A stretch of DNA of 22,520 nucleotides from DATFYM01 sp035315065. GTDB taxonomy: Bacteria > Acidobacteriota > Terriglobia > UBA7540. Shown here piece by piece: positions 11,230 through 19,268 of this stretch. Each line of letters starts with the position of its first letter. Position 1 is the first letter of the stretch. The position numbers and the translations under genes were made by a program. The stretch lies in the NCBI GenBank assembly GCA_035315065.1, contig DATFYM010000224.1, positions 1-22,520 on the forward strand, written 5' to 3'. The notes under the pieces are model-generated. The model made no database searches. It saw only the letters and a program-made list of their open reading frames with translations, and had not been told where the DNA came from.

Positions 11230-13800
11230 ATGGGACAGCCGGGACAAGGCAAGCCCCTGGACTCTGTCGGGGGGGCTCCGGTGAGGGATCCCGTCTGCGG
11301 CATGAGCGTTGTTCCGGAAAAAGCTGCGGGCAGTTCCTCCCACCTGGGGCACACCTACTACTTCTGCGGCAACGGCTGCCTCCAGAAGTTTGTCACGGAC
11401 CCTGATCGCTATCTGAACCGAACGGTCGGGTCCGACATATCCGCCGGGCATCATGCCCCGCCGCCCAGTTCGTCCGGTGGGCTCGTGAGTCTGGGCGGAA
11501 TCAGTGGAGGTCCGGGCCACGCGCTTCGCCGTGTCGCCAACGCGGCGCCAGGTGCGCCTACGGTCTCCCCTGTTGTGCCATTGCCCGCCCCGACCGCTAC
11601 GGCTCACAGCCGACGCCCTTCCGTGAATGAATCGAATCGAACCGCGGCGACCTACACCTGCCCCATGCATCCCGAGGTGGTGAGCGACCAGCCCGGCGAC
11701 TGCCCCAAATGCGGAATGGCCCTTGAGCCGCGGACCGCAACGCTGACGGAAGAGGCCAACCCCGAACTCGCGGACATGACGCGCCGCTTCTGGATAAGCC
11801 TCACGCTGACCCTGCCGATATTGGTGCTGGTGATGTCGGAGATGATCGAGGGCGACCTTTTTGAAGCCGTCATGTCGCAACGGACCATGACGTGGATCGA
11901 GGGGGCGCTCGCAACTCCGGTGGTCCTTTGGGGAGGCTGGCCGTTTTTCGAGCGCGGCTGGAAGTCGATTGTCCATCACAGCCTCAACATGTTCACGCTG
12001 ATCGCCACCGGTACGGGTACAGCCTACCTGTACAGCATGATCGCCACGATCGCGCCTGGCGTTTTCCCGGCCGCGTTTCGCGGCGGTGGTGGCGAAGTTC
12101 CGGTCTATTTCGAAGCCGCGGCCGGCATCACCACGCTGGTGTTGTTAGGACAGGTGCTGGAGCTGCGCGCCCGCAGCCGAACGTCGAGCGCCATTCGCGC
12201 CCTGCTGGGTCTCGCGCCCAAGACGGCGCGGCTCCTCGATGAGGTGGGAGGCGAGAGTGACATCCCGCTGGAGCGCGTCGAGCCCGGCGACCGGCTTCGC
12301 GTCCGGCCCGGTGAAAGGGTACCGGTGGATGGCGTCGTGATCGACGGCGCGAGCTATGTCGATGAATCCATGATGACTGGAGAGCCGATCCCCGTCGAGA
12401 AGACTCCAGGCAACTCCGTCACCGGCGGCACCGTGAACGGCCAGGGTAGCTTGGTGATACGCGCCGAGCGGGTGGGCAGCGAGACGTTGCTGGCCCAAAT
12501 CGTGCGCATGGTGAGCGAGGCGCAGCGCAGCCGCGCCCCCATCCAGCGCTTGGCCGACGTGGTGTCGTCGTACTTTGTGCCAGCCGTGCTTCTGGCGGCG
12601 GTGCTCACCTTCATCGTCTGGGCGCTGGTGGGACCGCCACCGCGCCTGGGCCATGCCCTGGTGGCCGCGGTGTCCGTGCTGATCATCGCCTGCCCTTGCG
12701 CGCTGGGGCTTGCCACGCCCATGTCGGTGATGGTGGGCGTCGGGCGCGGCGCCCAGGCTGGCGTGCTGATCAAAAACGCCGAGGCCCTGGAGTTGCTGGA
12801 GAAGGTGGATACGATCGTCGTGGACAAGACGGGCACCCTCACCGAGGGCAAGCCACGCTTGATGTCGCTGAGTGTGGTCGACTATCCACCAGGCCACGCG
12901 GGACCTGCGGAACACGCGCTCCTGCGCCTGTCCGCCGCGCTGGAACGCGCGAGCGAGCATCCCTTGGCGGCAGCTATCGTGGCGGGAGCGCGCGACCAGG
13001 GGGTGACGGTCCCCGACCCCCAGGAGTTTCAGGCCTACCCGGGGCAAGGCGTTTCCGGCAAAGTCGACGGCTACGCCGTCGCTTTGGGCGGCGAAAAGTT
13101 CCTGACCCAGTTCACGGCCCCTGCCGCTGAGATTCTTGACCGCTGGACCCGCTTGACGGGCAAGGCTGACGAACTGCGCCAAGAAGGCCAAACCGTGGTG
13201 TTCGCGGCTATCGATGGGCGTCCCGCCGGTTTCCTGGCGGTGGCTGATCCCGTCAAATCCTCCACGCGCGAGGCCATCGGCGCCCTGCATCGCGAGGGTT
13301 TGCGAATCGTGATGGCGACCGGCGACAGCCGAGCCACGGCGGAGGCGGTGGCCCGCCAGTTGGAGATCGACGAAGTCAGGGCCGAAGTATTGCCGGGCGA
13401 AAAAGCGGAGGTGGTGAAGCGCCTCCAGGCGCAAGGGCGGACGGTGGCCATGGCGGGTGACGGCATCAACGACGCCCCCGCGCTGGCGCAGGCCAACGTC
13501 GGCATCGCCATGGGTACCGGCACTGACGTGGCCATGGAAAGCGCGAGCGTGACGCTGGTAAAGGGCGACCTGCGCGGCATCGTCAGCGCCCGGCGCCTCG
13601 GCCGCGCCACCATGCGCAACATCCGCGAGAACCTGTTTCTTGCCTTCGTCTACAACTCGGTGAGCATTCCTCTCGCCGCCGGCGCGCTCTACCCGGTATT
13701 CGGCCTGCTGCTCAGCCCCATGGTCGCCAGCGCGGCAATGACCTTCAGTTCGGTGTCGGTGATCTTGAATGCGCTCCGGCTGCGGAAAGTGCAACTATAA
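11230..13800 (+). CDS. copA: Copper-type P1B ATPase with YHS and HMBD modules
   Basis: An 856-residue metal-exporting ATPase. Residues 19-62 form a YHS domain (DPVCGM; Cys23, Cys46, Cys50), about 63-140 a Gly/Pro/Ser/Ala-rich linker, and 142-166 a heavy-metal-binding module with YTCPMHPEV and CPKCGM. The P-type core follows: actuator MMTGEP (381-386), the TM6 metal site CPC (488-490, in ACPCALGLATP), phosphorylation DKTGT with Asp532, and GDGINDAPAL (743-752). TM7 has FVYN and TM8 has M-x-x-SS, the pattern of P1B-1 Cu(I) pumps. The usual GMxCxxC HMA domain is missing, so YHS plus HMBD may replace it for copper loading or sensing. ATG at 11230 has no obvious ribosome site. Silver may also be transported. 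Confidence 0.9.
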   Translation: MGQPGQGKPLDSVGGAPVRDPVCGMSVVPEKAAGSSSHLGHTYYFCGNGCLQKFVTDPDRYLNRTVGSDISAGHHAPPPSSSGGLVSLGGISGGPGHALRRVANAAPGAPTVSPVVPLPAPTATAHSRRPSVNESNRTAATYTCPMHPEVVSDQPGDCPKCGMALEPRTATLTEEANPELADMTRRFWISLTLTLPILVLVMSEMIEGDLFEAVMSQRTMTWIEGALATPVVLWGGWPFFERGWKSIVHHSLNMFTLIATGTGTAYLYSMIATIAPGVFPAAFRGGGGEVPVYFEAAAGITTLVLLGQVLELRARSRTSSAIRALLGLAPKTARLLDEVGGESDIPLERVEPGDRLRVRPGERVPVDGVVIDGASYVDESMMTGEPIPVEKTPGNSVTGGTVNGQGSLVIRAERVGSETLLAQIVRMVSEAQRSRAPIQRLADVVSSYFVPAVLLAAVLTFIVWALVGPPPRLGHALVAAVSVLIIACPCALGLATPMSVMVGVGRGAQAGVLIKNAEALELLEKVDTIVVDKTGTLTEGKPRLMSLSVVDYPPGHAGPAEHALLRLSAALERASEHPLAAAIVAGARDQGVTVPDPQEFQAYPGQGVSGKVDGYAVALGGEKFLTQFTAPAAEILDRWTRLTGKADELRQEGQTVVFAAIDGRPAGFLAVADPVKSSTREAIGALHREGLRIVMATGDSRATAEAVARQLEIDEVRAEVLPGEKAEVVKRLQAQGRTVAMAGDGINDAPALAQANVGIAMGTGTDVAMESASVTLVKGDLRGIVSARRLGRATMRNIRENLFLAFVYNSVSIPLAAGALYPVFGLLLSPMVASAAMTFSSVSVILNALRLRKVQL

Positions 13801-13841
13801 GGGTTACAATAGCGCTTTCACGCCGCTCAGGAGGCTTTCAC

Positions 13842-15257
13842 ATGCCACTGCACCGAAGGGCTGATGTCCGGGCTGGAATGCTCGATGAGATTTACTCTTC
13901 GCACGATCTCTCCGTGAGCGTGCCGAAATACAAATTTCCCCAAGGCCCGCAGGACCCGCGTCACGCCTATGCCATCGTTCATGACGAGCTGATGCTCGAT
14001 GGCAATTCACGCCAGAACCTCGCCACATTTTGCCAGACTTGGTCCGAACCCCAGGTGGCCCAGTTAATGGCCGAATGCGTCGATAAGAACATGATTGACA
14101 AGGATGAATACCCGCAGTCGGCCGAGATCGAAGCGCGTTGCGTCCACATGCTGGCGGACCTGTGGAACTCGCCCGACTCCGCCAACACCCTCGGCACTTC
14201 GACCACCGGATCGAGCGAAGCCGCCTTGCTCGGAGCCATGGCGCTGAAGTGGAAGTGGCGGGAGAAGAGACGCGTGCAGCATAGGCCCGCGGACCAACCC
14301 AACCTTGTCACCGGCCCCGTGCAAGTGTGCTGGCATAAGTTCTGCCGCTATTGGGACGTCGAACTGCGAGAAATCCCCCTTGAGGGAGACCGCCTGCTGA
14401 TGACTGCCGAGCAGGTCATCCGGCATTGCGACGAAAACACCATCGGCGTCGTTCCGACCTTGGGGGTCACCTTTACCTGCCAGTACGAGCCGGTAAAGGA
14501 GGTTAGCGACGCCCTCGACCAGCTTCAGCGAGACACGGGGCTCAACATTTCCATTCACGTTGACGCGGCCAGCGGAGGGTTCCTGGCGCCCTTCATCCAG
14601 CCTGACCTCGTATGGGATTTCCGCCTGCCGCGCGTCAAGTCAATCAACACCTCGGGACACAAGTACGGGCTCGCGCCGCTGGGAGTCGGATGGGTGGTCT
14701 GGCGCGACCATGCCGACCTGCCGGATGACCTGATCTTCGACGTGAATTACCTGGGCGGCAACATGCCAACGTTTGCCCTCAATTTCTCCCGACCGGGTGG
14801 AGAGGTGATCTGCCAGTATTACAACTTCCTACGCCTGGGCAGGGAGGGCTACACCAGGGTTCACCAAGCCTGCCACGACACCGCCGTGTACCTGGCGAAA
14901 GAGATCGGGAACCTGGGGCCGTTCGAGATCATTTACGGGGGCACCGGCGGACTGCCCGCGCTCTGCTGGACTCTGAAAGTCGGGGCGAACCCCGGCTTCA
15001 CCCTCTACGATTTTGCCGACCGTCTGCGCAACCGCGGTTGGCAGGTGCCGGCGTACTCGATGCCACCCAACCGCAGCGACCTCGTCGTCCAGCGCATCCT
15101 GGTTCGTCACGGCTTCAGTCATGACCTTGCTGATCTCCTGCTCGATGACTTCCGGCGCACGCTCGATCACTTTGCGCAACACCCCGTCGTCAGACCCTTG
15201 TCGGAACACGAGGCCGGCGGACACAACCACGCGGGCCGATTCAAGAGGAGACCTTAA
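13842..15257 (+). CDS. gadB: Glutamate decarboxylase (PLP-dependent)
   Basis: A 471-residue cytosolic enzyme converting glutamate to GABA and CO2, consuming a proton; it serves acid tolerance or GABA metabolism. Family II decarboxylase features are clear: LDGNSRQNLATFCQTW (53-68), LGTSTTGSSEAALLGAMALK (117-136), HVDAASGG (239-246, the PLP-ring Asp) and SINTSGHKYG with the Schiff-base Lys274, all close to E. coli GadB in order and length (466 aa there). AGGAGG (13829-13834) is ideally placed 7 bases before ATG 13842. The C-terminus is His/Arg-rich (GGHNHAGRFKRRP) and differs from the E. coli pH-switch tail. It starts 41 bases after the copper ATPase, so co-transcription is possible. No glutamate/GABA antiporter is visible. 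Confidence 0.94.
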   Translation: MPLHRRADVRAGMLDEIYSSHDLSVSVPKYKFPQGPQDPRHAYAIVHDELMLDGNSRQNLATFCQTWSEPQVAQLMAECVDKNMIDKDEYPQSAEIEARCVHMLADLWNSPDSANTLGTSTTGSSEAALLGAMALKWKWREKRRVQHRPADQPNLVTGPVQVCWHKFCRYWDVELREIPLEGDRLLMTAEQVIRHCDENTIGVVPTLGVTFTCQYEPVKEVSDALDQLQRDTGLNISIHVDAASGGFLAPFIQPDLVWDFRLPRVKSINTSGHKYGLAPLGVGWVVWRDHADLPDDLIFDVNYLGGNMPTFALNFSRPGGEVICQYYNFLRLGREGYTRVHQACHDTAVYLAKEIGNLGPFEIIYGGTGGLPALCWTLKVGANPGFTLYDFADRLRNRGWQVPAYSMPPNRSDLVVQRILVRHGFSHDLADLLLDDFRRTLDHFAQHPVVRPLSEHEAGGHNHAGRFKRRP

Positions 15258-15433
15258 TGCGTCTGGGCGATGCCAAGGAAAGGAAGCGTCTCGTTGCCGA
15301 TTTTCACCTTCTCATGGCATGATTGGAAGAAAGGATTATGCAACCAGGAAGTGGCGCCCAGCGAGCAACTGGTAATGCGATCCCAGTGTTCACAAGTGTT
15401 GATCTCCCCGCAGAGATCAAGTACTGTGGATGA
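15257..15433 (+). other. Inter-operon stretch with two tandem in-frame small ORFs
   Basis: An ATG overlaps the gad stop (TAATG, 15257) and opens 21 codons (MRLGDAKERKRLVADFHLLM...), ending in TGA at 15320-15322. In the same frame a second ATG at 15338, with GAAAGG just upstream, opens 31 codons (MQPGSGAQRATGNAIPVFTS, then VDLPAEIKYCG) ending at 15433, seven bases before the 895-aa gene. Both are too short to assign; they could be leader peptides or a single decayed gene split by one stop. Confidence 0.3.
15399..15420 (+). promoter_or_regulatory. Perfect 8-bp hairpin before the chaperone operon
   Basis: TTGATCTC (15399-15406), loop CCCGCA, GAGATCAA (15413-15420). No T-tract follows, so it is not a classical terminator; it sits 19 bases before the first gene of the cluster and could be an operator or an mRNA leader structure. 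It does not match the CIRCE element of HrcA. Confidence 0.4.
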
Positions 15434-15439
15434 CGCGAG

Positions 15440-18127
15440 ATGTCCAGGAAAAACAAGCACCGCAACCAGGACAGGCCCTGGCCGGCAACGCAGCCGGTCG
15501 TGGCCCGGGGTACCACTCCGGGTGCCGGCGCGAACGACCCGAACTTCGCCGAGGTGGAACGGTTGCTCGCCCAAGGAAACAGCAAGCCGGCGCTGGAGCT
15601 GGCGAAGCAGATTCACAAGCGTGCCGGCACGTCCGCCTCGGAAGCGCTGTTGGTCAAGGCCTACGGCGCCAGAATTCGAGCTCTCCTGAAGAGTGGCCTC
15701 GCGGTGGAGGCCAAGGCACTCCTCGACCTGGTGCGGCAGCGCTACCCTTCTGCGAGGGGGGCACTCGCCGAAATTCACGTTGACGTCGCCGTCCGCAAGG
15801 AGTCCCTGGACGATCTGATCCGCCAGTTGAACGATCCTGTGCTGGAGCCGGAAAGGCGCGTCGAAATCGAGACGATTATAAGGCGTGAACTCACCGACCT
15901 CGGCGCGTTGGCTCAGAACCCGGCGCTCCCAGCCGAGCATCCGCTGCGCGCCGGCGCCGCTCGATTGCAGAAAGCCTGGGAAGCGGTCACCGCGGCACCG
16001 GTCGAAGATGATGCTCTGGCGCTGCCGGAAATCTCTCGCCGCAGCCCGCTCGCGCCGTGGAAGATGCTGGTGCGCGCCATTGCCGCCTTTTACCGGCCGG
16101 ACGACGCTGCTTGCGAGCGCTGGCTCCAGCTCATAGATCCCGACTCGGCTCCGGCGCGGCTGGCCCCAGCGGTGCGCGCCATGATCTCCCGCCAGGCCGC
16201 CCCGGGGCTCAAGCCCGCCGCTTCCTTTCTGATCGCCCAAGTTGGCGGCAAGATGGATAGCCTTCGAGGCTCGCTGCAATCGCTCGACACCGCTTTCACC
16301 GCCGGAAGGCGGAAGCAACTCATTCCGGCTATCCAAAACGCGGTGCGGGCGTGCCGGGAGGCTTGTCCCGACCTTCTCGATCGGCTCAGACAGCACATCG
16401 GAGTGCGCGGCTCCGACGCGGACATCACTTACGAGCAGGTCCGCGATGCGATGGGCGGCGCTCCACGGAAGGACGCTTATTTCTGGCGCCTGATGGCGCG
16501 GCAGGCCGAGGACCCGCGCTCGATGGCTTGCCTTCCCGCCTGCACCATGTGGGATGAGTTTCGCCGCCACGCCGTCCACGAGGGCTGGTTCCCGGCCGAT
16601 GGACCCGAAGTCGCCGCCCTCTATCTACACATGGCCGATATCTTGCAGCACATTCCGCGCGAGGATCTCGGCGACCTTCAGCGGTCCTTCCTCAATCGAT
16701 TTTCCGGCCGCTCCTACGACTACCTGGACCAGCCGCCCGCGATTCGCGAGTTGGCGCGTAAATACAACGAGGACGACGCCTTCATCCTCTTTCCCGAGCA
16801 GCTTTACGCGCGGGCCTGTGCTATCGACCCCGATCCCGAAGTCTTCATGCGGTGGCTGGAGTGGGCGCGGCAAGGCTCAGGTTGGAAGTTGGAGGAGGAG
16901 GCCGCCGAGGCTTGGAAGCGGGCCTTGCCCAAGGATAGCCGGCCGCTGCTTCGCCTGATGGATTTGGCGGAGAAAAGAGGCGCTCTAAAGAAAGCCCTCG
17001 GCTATCTGGAACAAGCCGAAGGCCTCGCCGCCCTCAACCCCGAGGTGCGCCGGGGACGCCTCCGCTTGCTGGTCGCTACGGCCATGCGTCACGTGGAGCA
17101 GCGCAAGCCTCACCTGGCGGAACGCGATATTGAAGAACTCGAAGCCTTGCCGCAGGCCCGGGAAGGGGACCGTCCCGCTTTTCTGGCGGTGTTACGCTGG
17201 ACCCTCTGCGTGCTCCGCAGCGATTCCGATGGCGCCGCCCGCAATCTCGCGCAGGCGGCCGATCTGATCGGGAGTCGGGTAGCCGCGGCGATGGTGGTCG
17301 CCGGCATTGCCGACTTCTGTAAGTTGCTCGATCTGGTGACGGACCGCTACTATAACCGCAACATCGTTTTCGATAGCAAGGAGTCGTTAGCGGCGGCGGT
17401 GGCGCGCGGCTGCGCCTTGGGCGACGATCTCGGTTGGCCGCTCACCATTCCGCCCGCCTTTGAAAAACAGCTTCTCGATGAACTCGGGAGGACACCCGGC
17501 GCGATGGACGCGCGCCAGCTTCGGCTGTTGGCTGAGGCGGCGTTGCGCCTCGATCGTCGGCACCTGGCTTTTGCCGCCTCCGGAGCCGGACTGGCCAAGG
17601 GCGGTGCGACGGAGGCGCGCTTTCTCTTGCTGCGGGGGCGAGCGCTGCCCGAGTATGAGCCGGAGCGCCGCGATCAGTGCTTTGCGGCGGCCGCGGAGCT
17701 GGCGCGCCGACAGCGGGACATGGGCTTGGTGGACGAGGCCGTGGAGTGCCGGCGCGGACACTTCTTTATGGGCGTCCTCAATCCCCACGCGTCGGGTTCC
17801 TCTTCTTCCATGAGTACCGACCAGTTAAACAAAGTGTTGAGCCTGGAGAAACAAGCGAGCGAGTTCCCTCCGTTGAGAACTCCCAAGTTTGAAAGTCCTT
17901 TTGACGACGAACCCTTCTTCGATGATGATGAGGAAGACGATGAGGAATTTGACGACGATATGGGTCCAGTCACGCCGGAGGAGTTTGATGAAATCATGAA
18001 CCAATTAGACGACCTCTTGGGCATGGGCAAGCGCCGGGGGCCCCACCACAAACACCGTCGCCGCCGCCCTGGACCGCCTGGTACGCCGAGACCGCCCAGC
18101 GGGTCCGGGCAAGGCAGCTTATTCTGA
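15440..18127 (+). CDS. Large helical-repeat (TPR-like) protein of an Hsp70 cluster
   Basis: An 895-residue, apparently cytosolic protein without signal peptide or membrane helices. After a basic, Pro-rich start (1-35) nearly the whole chain is helical and Leu/Ala/Arg-rich with TPR-like pairs: VERLLAQGNSKPALELAKQI (about 39-58), then GLAVEAKALLDLVRQRYPSA, and later AEKRGALKKALGYLEQAEGL. Around 820-845 lies a strongly acidic tract (SPFDDEPFFDDDEEDDEEF), followed by TPEEFDEIMNQLDDLLGMG and a basic, His/Arg/Pro-rich tail (KRRGPHHKHRRRRPGPPG). I do not know a function. It is 3 bases from the J-protein and in one operon with GrpE and Hsp70, so a role as client receptor, scaffold or localiser for that chaperone is inferred. 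Start ATG 15440 has only a weak ribosome site (GGATGACGCGAG). Confidence 0.8.
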   Translation: MSRKNKHRNQDRPWPATQPVVARGTTPGAGANDPNFAEVERLLAQGNSKPALELAKQIHKRAGTSASEALLVKAYGARIRALLKSGLAVEAKALLDLVRQRYPSARGALAEIHVDVAVRKESLDDLIRQLNDPVLEPERRVEIETIIRRELTDLGALAQNPALPAEHPLRAGAARLQKAWEAVTAAPVEDDALALPEISRRSPLAPWKMLVRAIAAFYRPDDAACERWLQLIDPDSAPARLAPAVRAMISRQAAPGLKPAASFLIAQVGGKMDSLRGSLQSLDTAFTAGRRKQLIPAIQNAVRACREACPDLLDRLRQHIGVRGSDADITYEQVRDAMGGAPRKDAYFWRLMARQAEDPRSMACLPACTMWDEFRRHAVHEGWFPADGPEVAALYLHMADILQHIPREDLGDLQRSFLNRFSGRSYDYLDQPPAIRELARKYNEDDAFILFPEQLYARACAIDPDPEVFMRWLEWARQGSGWKLEEEAAEAWKRALPKDSRPLLRLMDLAEKRGALKKALGYLEQAEGLAALNPEVRRGRLRLLVATAMRHVEQRKPHLAERDIEELEALPQAREGDRPAFLAVLRWTLCVLRSDSDGAARNLAQAADLIGSRVAAAMVVAGIADFCKLLDLVTDRYYNRNIVFDSKESLAAAVARGCALGDDLGWPLTIPPAFEKQLLDELGRTPGAMDARQLRLLAEAALRLDRRHLAFAASGAGLAKGGATEARFLLLRGRALPEYEPERRDQCFAAAAELARRQRDMGLVDEAVECRRGHFFMGVLNPHASGSSSSMSTDQLNKVLSLEKQASEFPPLRTPKFESPFDDEPFFDDDEEDDEEFDDDMGPVTPEEFDEIMNQLDDLLGMGKRRGPHHKHRRRRPGPPGTPRPPSGSGQGSLF

Positions 18128-18130
18128 AGC

Positions 18131-18445
18131 ATGGAACGTCAAAGCACACTCGGTCCCCATGACGACCCGCGAGAAATCCTGGACGTGGCGACGAACGCCA
18201 CCGACAAGGAGATCCGCGCCGCTTACCTGAAGAAAGTCAAGGAGCACCCGCCGGAGCGCTCCCCCGCTGCCTTCGAGCGCATTCGCGACGCATACGAGGT
18301 GCTGCGCGACCCGCGCCGCCGCGCCCTCCACCTGCTGTTGTCGACGGACCCTTGGGCGCCGCTGGTTTCCCTGCTTGCGGACCGCGCGCCGGAAAGGCGA
18401 TTTGTGGGGCCGGCTCCCTGGCTCGCGGTGCTGAAAGAGAAATAG
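18131..18445 (+). CDS. Divergent J-domain protein with HPP instead of HPD
   Basis: A 104-residue protein that is little more than a J-domain. Helix I begins DDPREILDVATNATDKEIRA, helix II AAYLKKVKEHP, then PERSPAAFERIRDAYEVLRD (41-60) with a conserved helix III and DPRRRAL. The loop that normally reads HPD, required in classical J-proteins to trigger Hsp70 ATP hydrolysis, here reads H39-P40-P41. There is no Gly/Phe region, zinc domain or client-binding C-terminus; residues 70-104 are a short hydrophobic tail (DPWAPLVSLLADR, VGPAPWLAVLKEK). ATG 18131 lies 3 bases after the upstream stop. It likely works only with the neighbouring Hsp70. Confidence 0.85.
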   Translation: MERQSTLGPHDDPREILDVATNATDKEIRAAYLKKVKEHPPERSPAAFERIRDAYEVLRDPRRRALHLLLSTDPWAPLVSLLADRAPERRFVGPAPWLAVLKEK

Positions 18446-18461
18446 GCCCCGAAAGAGAAAC

Positions 18462-19268
18462 ATGGATCGCGAACAAATCCTGAGCCGCTTCACCGCGTGG
18501 CTCGACAGCGTTCTGGCGGAAGAGGAACCGCCACAGGGAATCGCCGCCGAGGTTCTCGCCGCCCTCGACGCCGGGCCCCAGGACGGTTCACCAGCGCCGA
18601 CCGCGACAGCCACTCCGCCGGGCAGGATCGACGGCCAGTGGGACCTGTATTCCATGTGGTCGGCAATGACCGCTTTGACGCAGGAAGTGAAACTTCAAGG
18701 CCGGAGCTTCAAGCAGCTCAGTGAGACCGTCGCGCCCGTGGCAGAACTGGCGCCGCTCCTGCCGGAGATGCAGCGCCAGGCGGACGAGCGCGCCCGCGGG
18801 GAAGTCCTCGACGTTCTCCTCGATCTCCGCGACCGTCTGCGCCGCGGCCTCGATTCGGCGCGCGCCGGCCAGGTGGAGTTGCGAAAGTCGTTCGACCTGG
18901 GGTGGAGGAGCAGGCTCTTCGGCCTGGACAAGCCGCTCGAAGCGGCCGTGGATGCGGTGGCGGCGCTCGAAAAGGGCTACTCGCTTAGCCTCGAGCGCCT
19001 CAACGAGGTTCTCGACCAGTCCCACGTCCGGGAGATCGAGTGCCAAGGTCAGCCCTTCGACCCCACCTCGATGCATGCGGTGGACCTGGAGGAAACCAGC
19101 GGCGCGCCCGAGGGCACGGTGCTGGAAGTCTACCGCGCCGGCTACGAGTGGAAAGGCGAGGTCTACCGTCCGGCACAGGTGAGGGTGGCGCGTCGACCGT
19201 CAGCGGTGGCGGCCGGAGCGGCGGCACAAGCCGCAGCAGGAGCGGCAGCAGGAGATGAGCATGAATGA
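18462..19268 (+). CDS. GrpE-like nucleotide exchange factor
   Basis: A 268-residue protein, longer than typical GrpE (about 180-200). Residues 1-60 are a variable segment ending in a Pro/Ala/Thr linker; 62-185 form long helices with coiled-coil character (MTALTQEVKLQGRSFKQLSE, then VLDVLLDLRDRLRRGL); 186-245 match the GrpE beta domain: VREIECQGQPFDPTSMHAVD, then APEGTVLEVYRAGYEWKGEV and YRPAQVRVAR. The P-F-D-P-x-x-MHAV pattern is the GrpE signature. The Ala-rich tail (246-268) overlaps the start of the Hsp70. The middle contains an inserted LGWRSRLFGLDKPLE segment not usual in GrpE. Its job should be ADP release from the adjacent Hsp70. Starts 16 bases after the J-protein. Confidence 0.85.
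   Translation: MDREQILSRFTAWLDSVLAEEEPPQGIAAEVLAALDAGPQDGSPAPTATATPPGRIDGQWDLYSMWSAMTALTQEVKLQGRSFKQLSETVAPVAELAPLLPEMQRQADERARGEVLDVLLDLRDRLRRGLDSARAGQVELRKSFDLGWRSRLFGLDKPLEAAVDAVAALEKGYSLSLERLNEVLDQSHVREIECQGQPFDPTSMHAVDLEETSGAPEGTVLEVYRAGYEWKGEVYRPAQVRVARRPSAVAAGAAAQAAAGAAAGDEHE

Noticed and set aside
12145..13794. 549-codon open frame on the minus strand
   Set aside because: It is the antisense of the copper ATPase; composition is His/Gly/Arg-rich without domains, typical of antisense frames in GC-rich genes.
15320..15322. TGA as a selenocysteine codon joining the two mini-ORFs
   Set aside because: No SECIS-like hairpin just downstream and no redox-protein context; a plain stop is more likely.
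15399..15420. CIRCE element controlling the chaperone operon
   Set aside because: The stem is 8 bp with a 6-base loop and does not match TTAGCACTC-N9-GAGTGCTAA.
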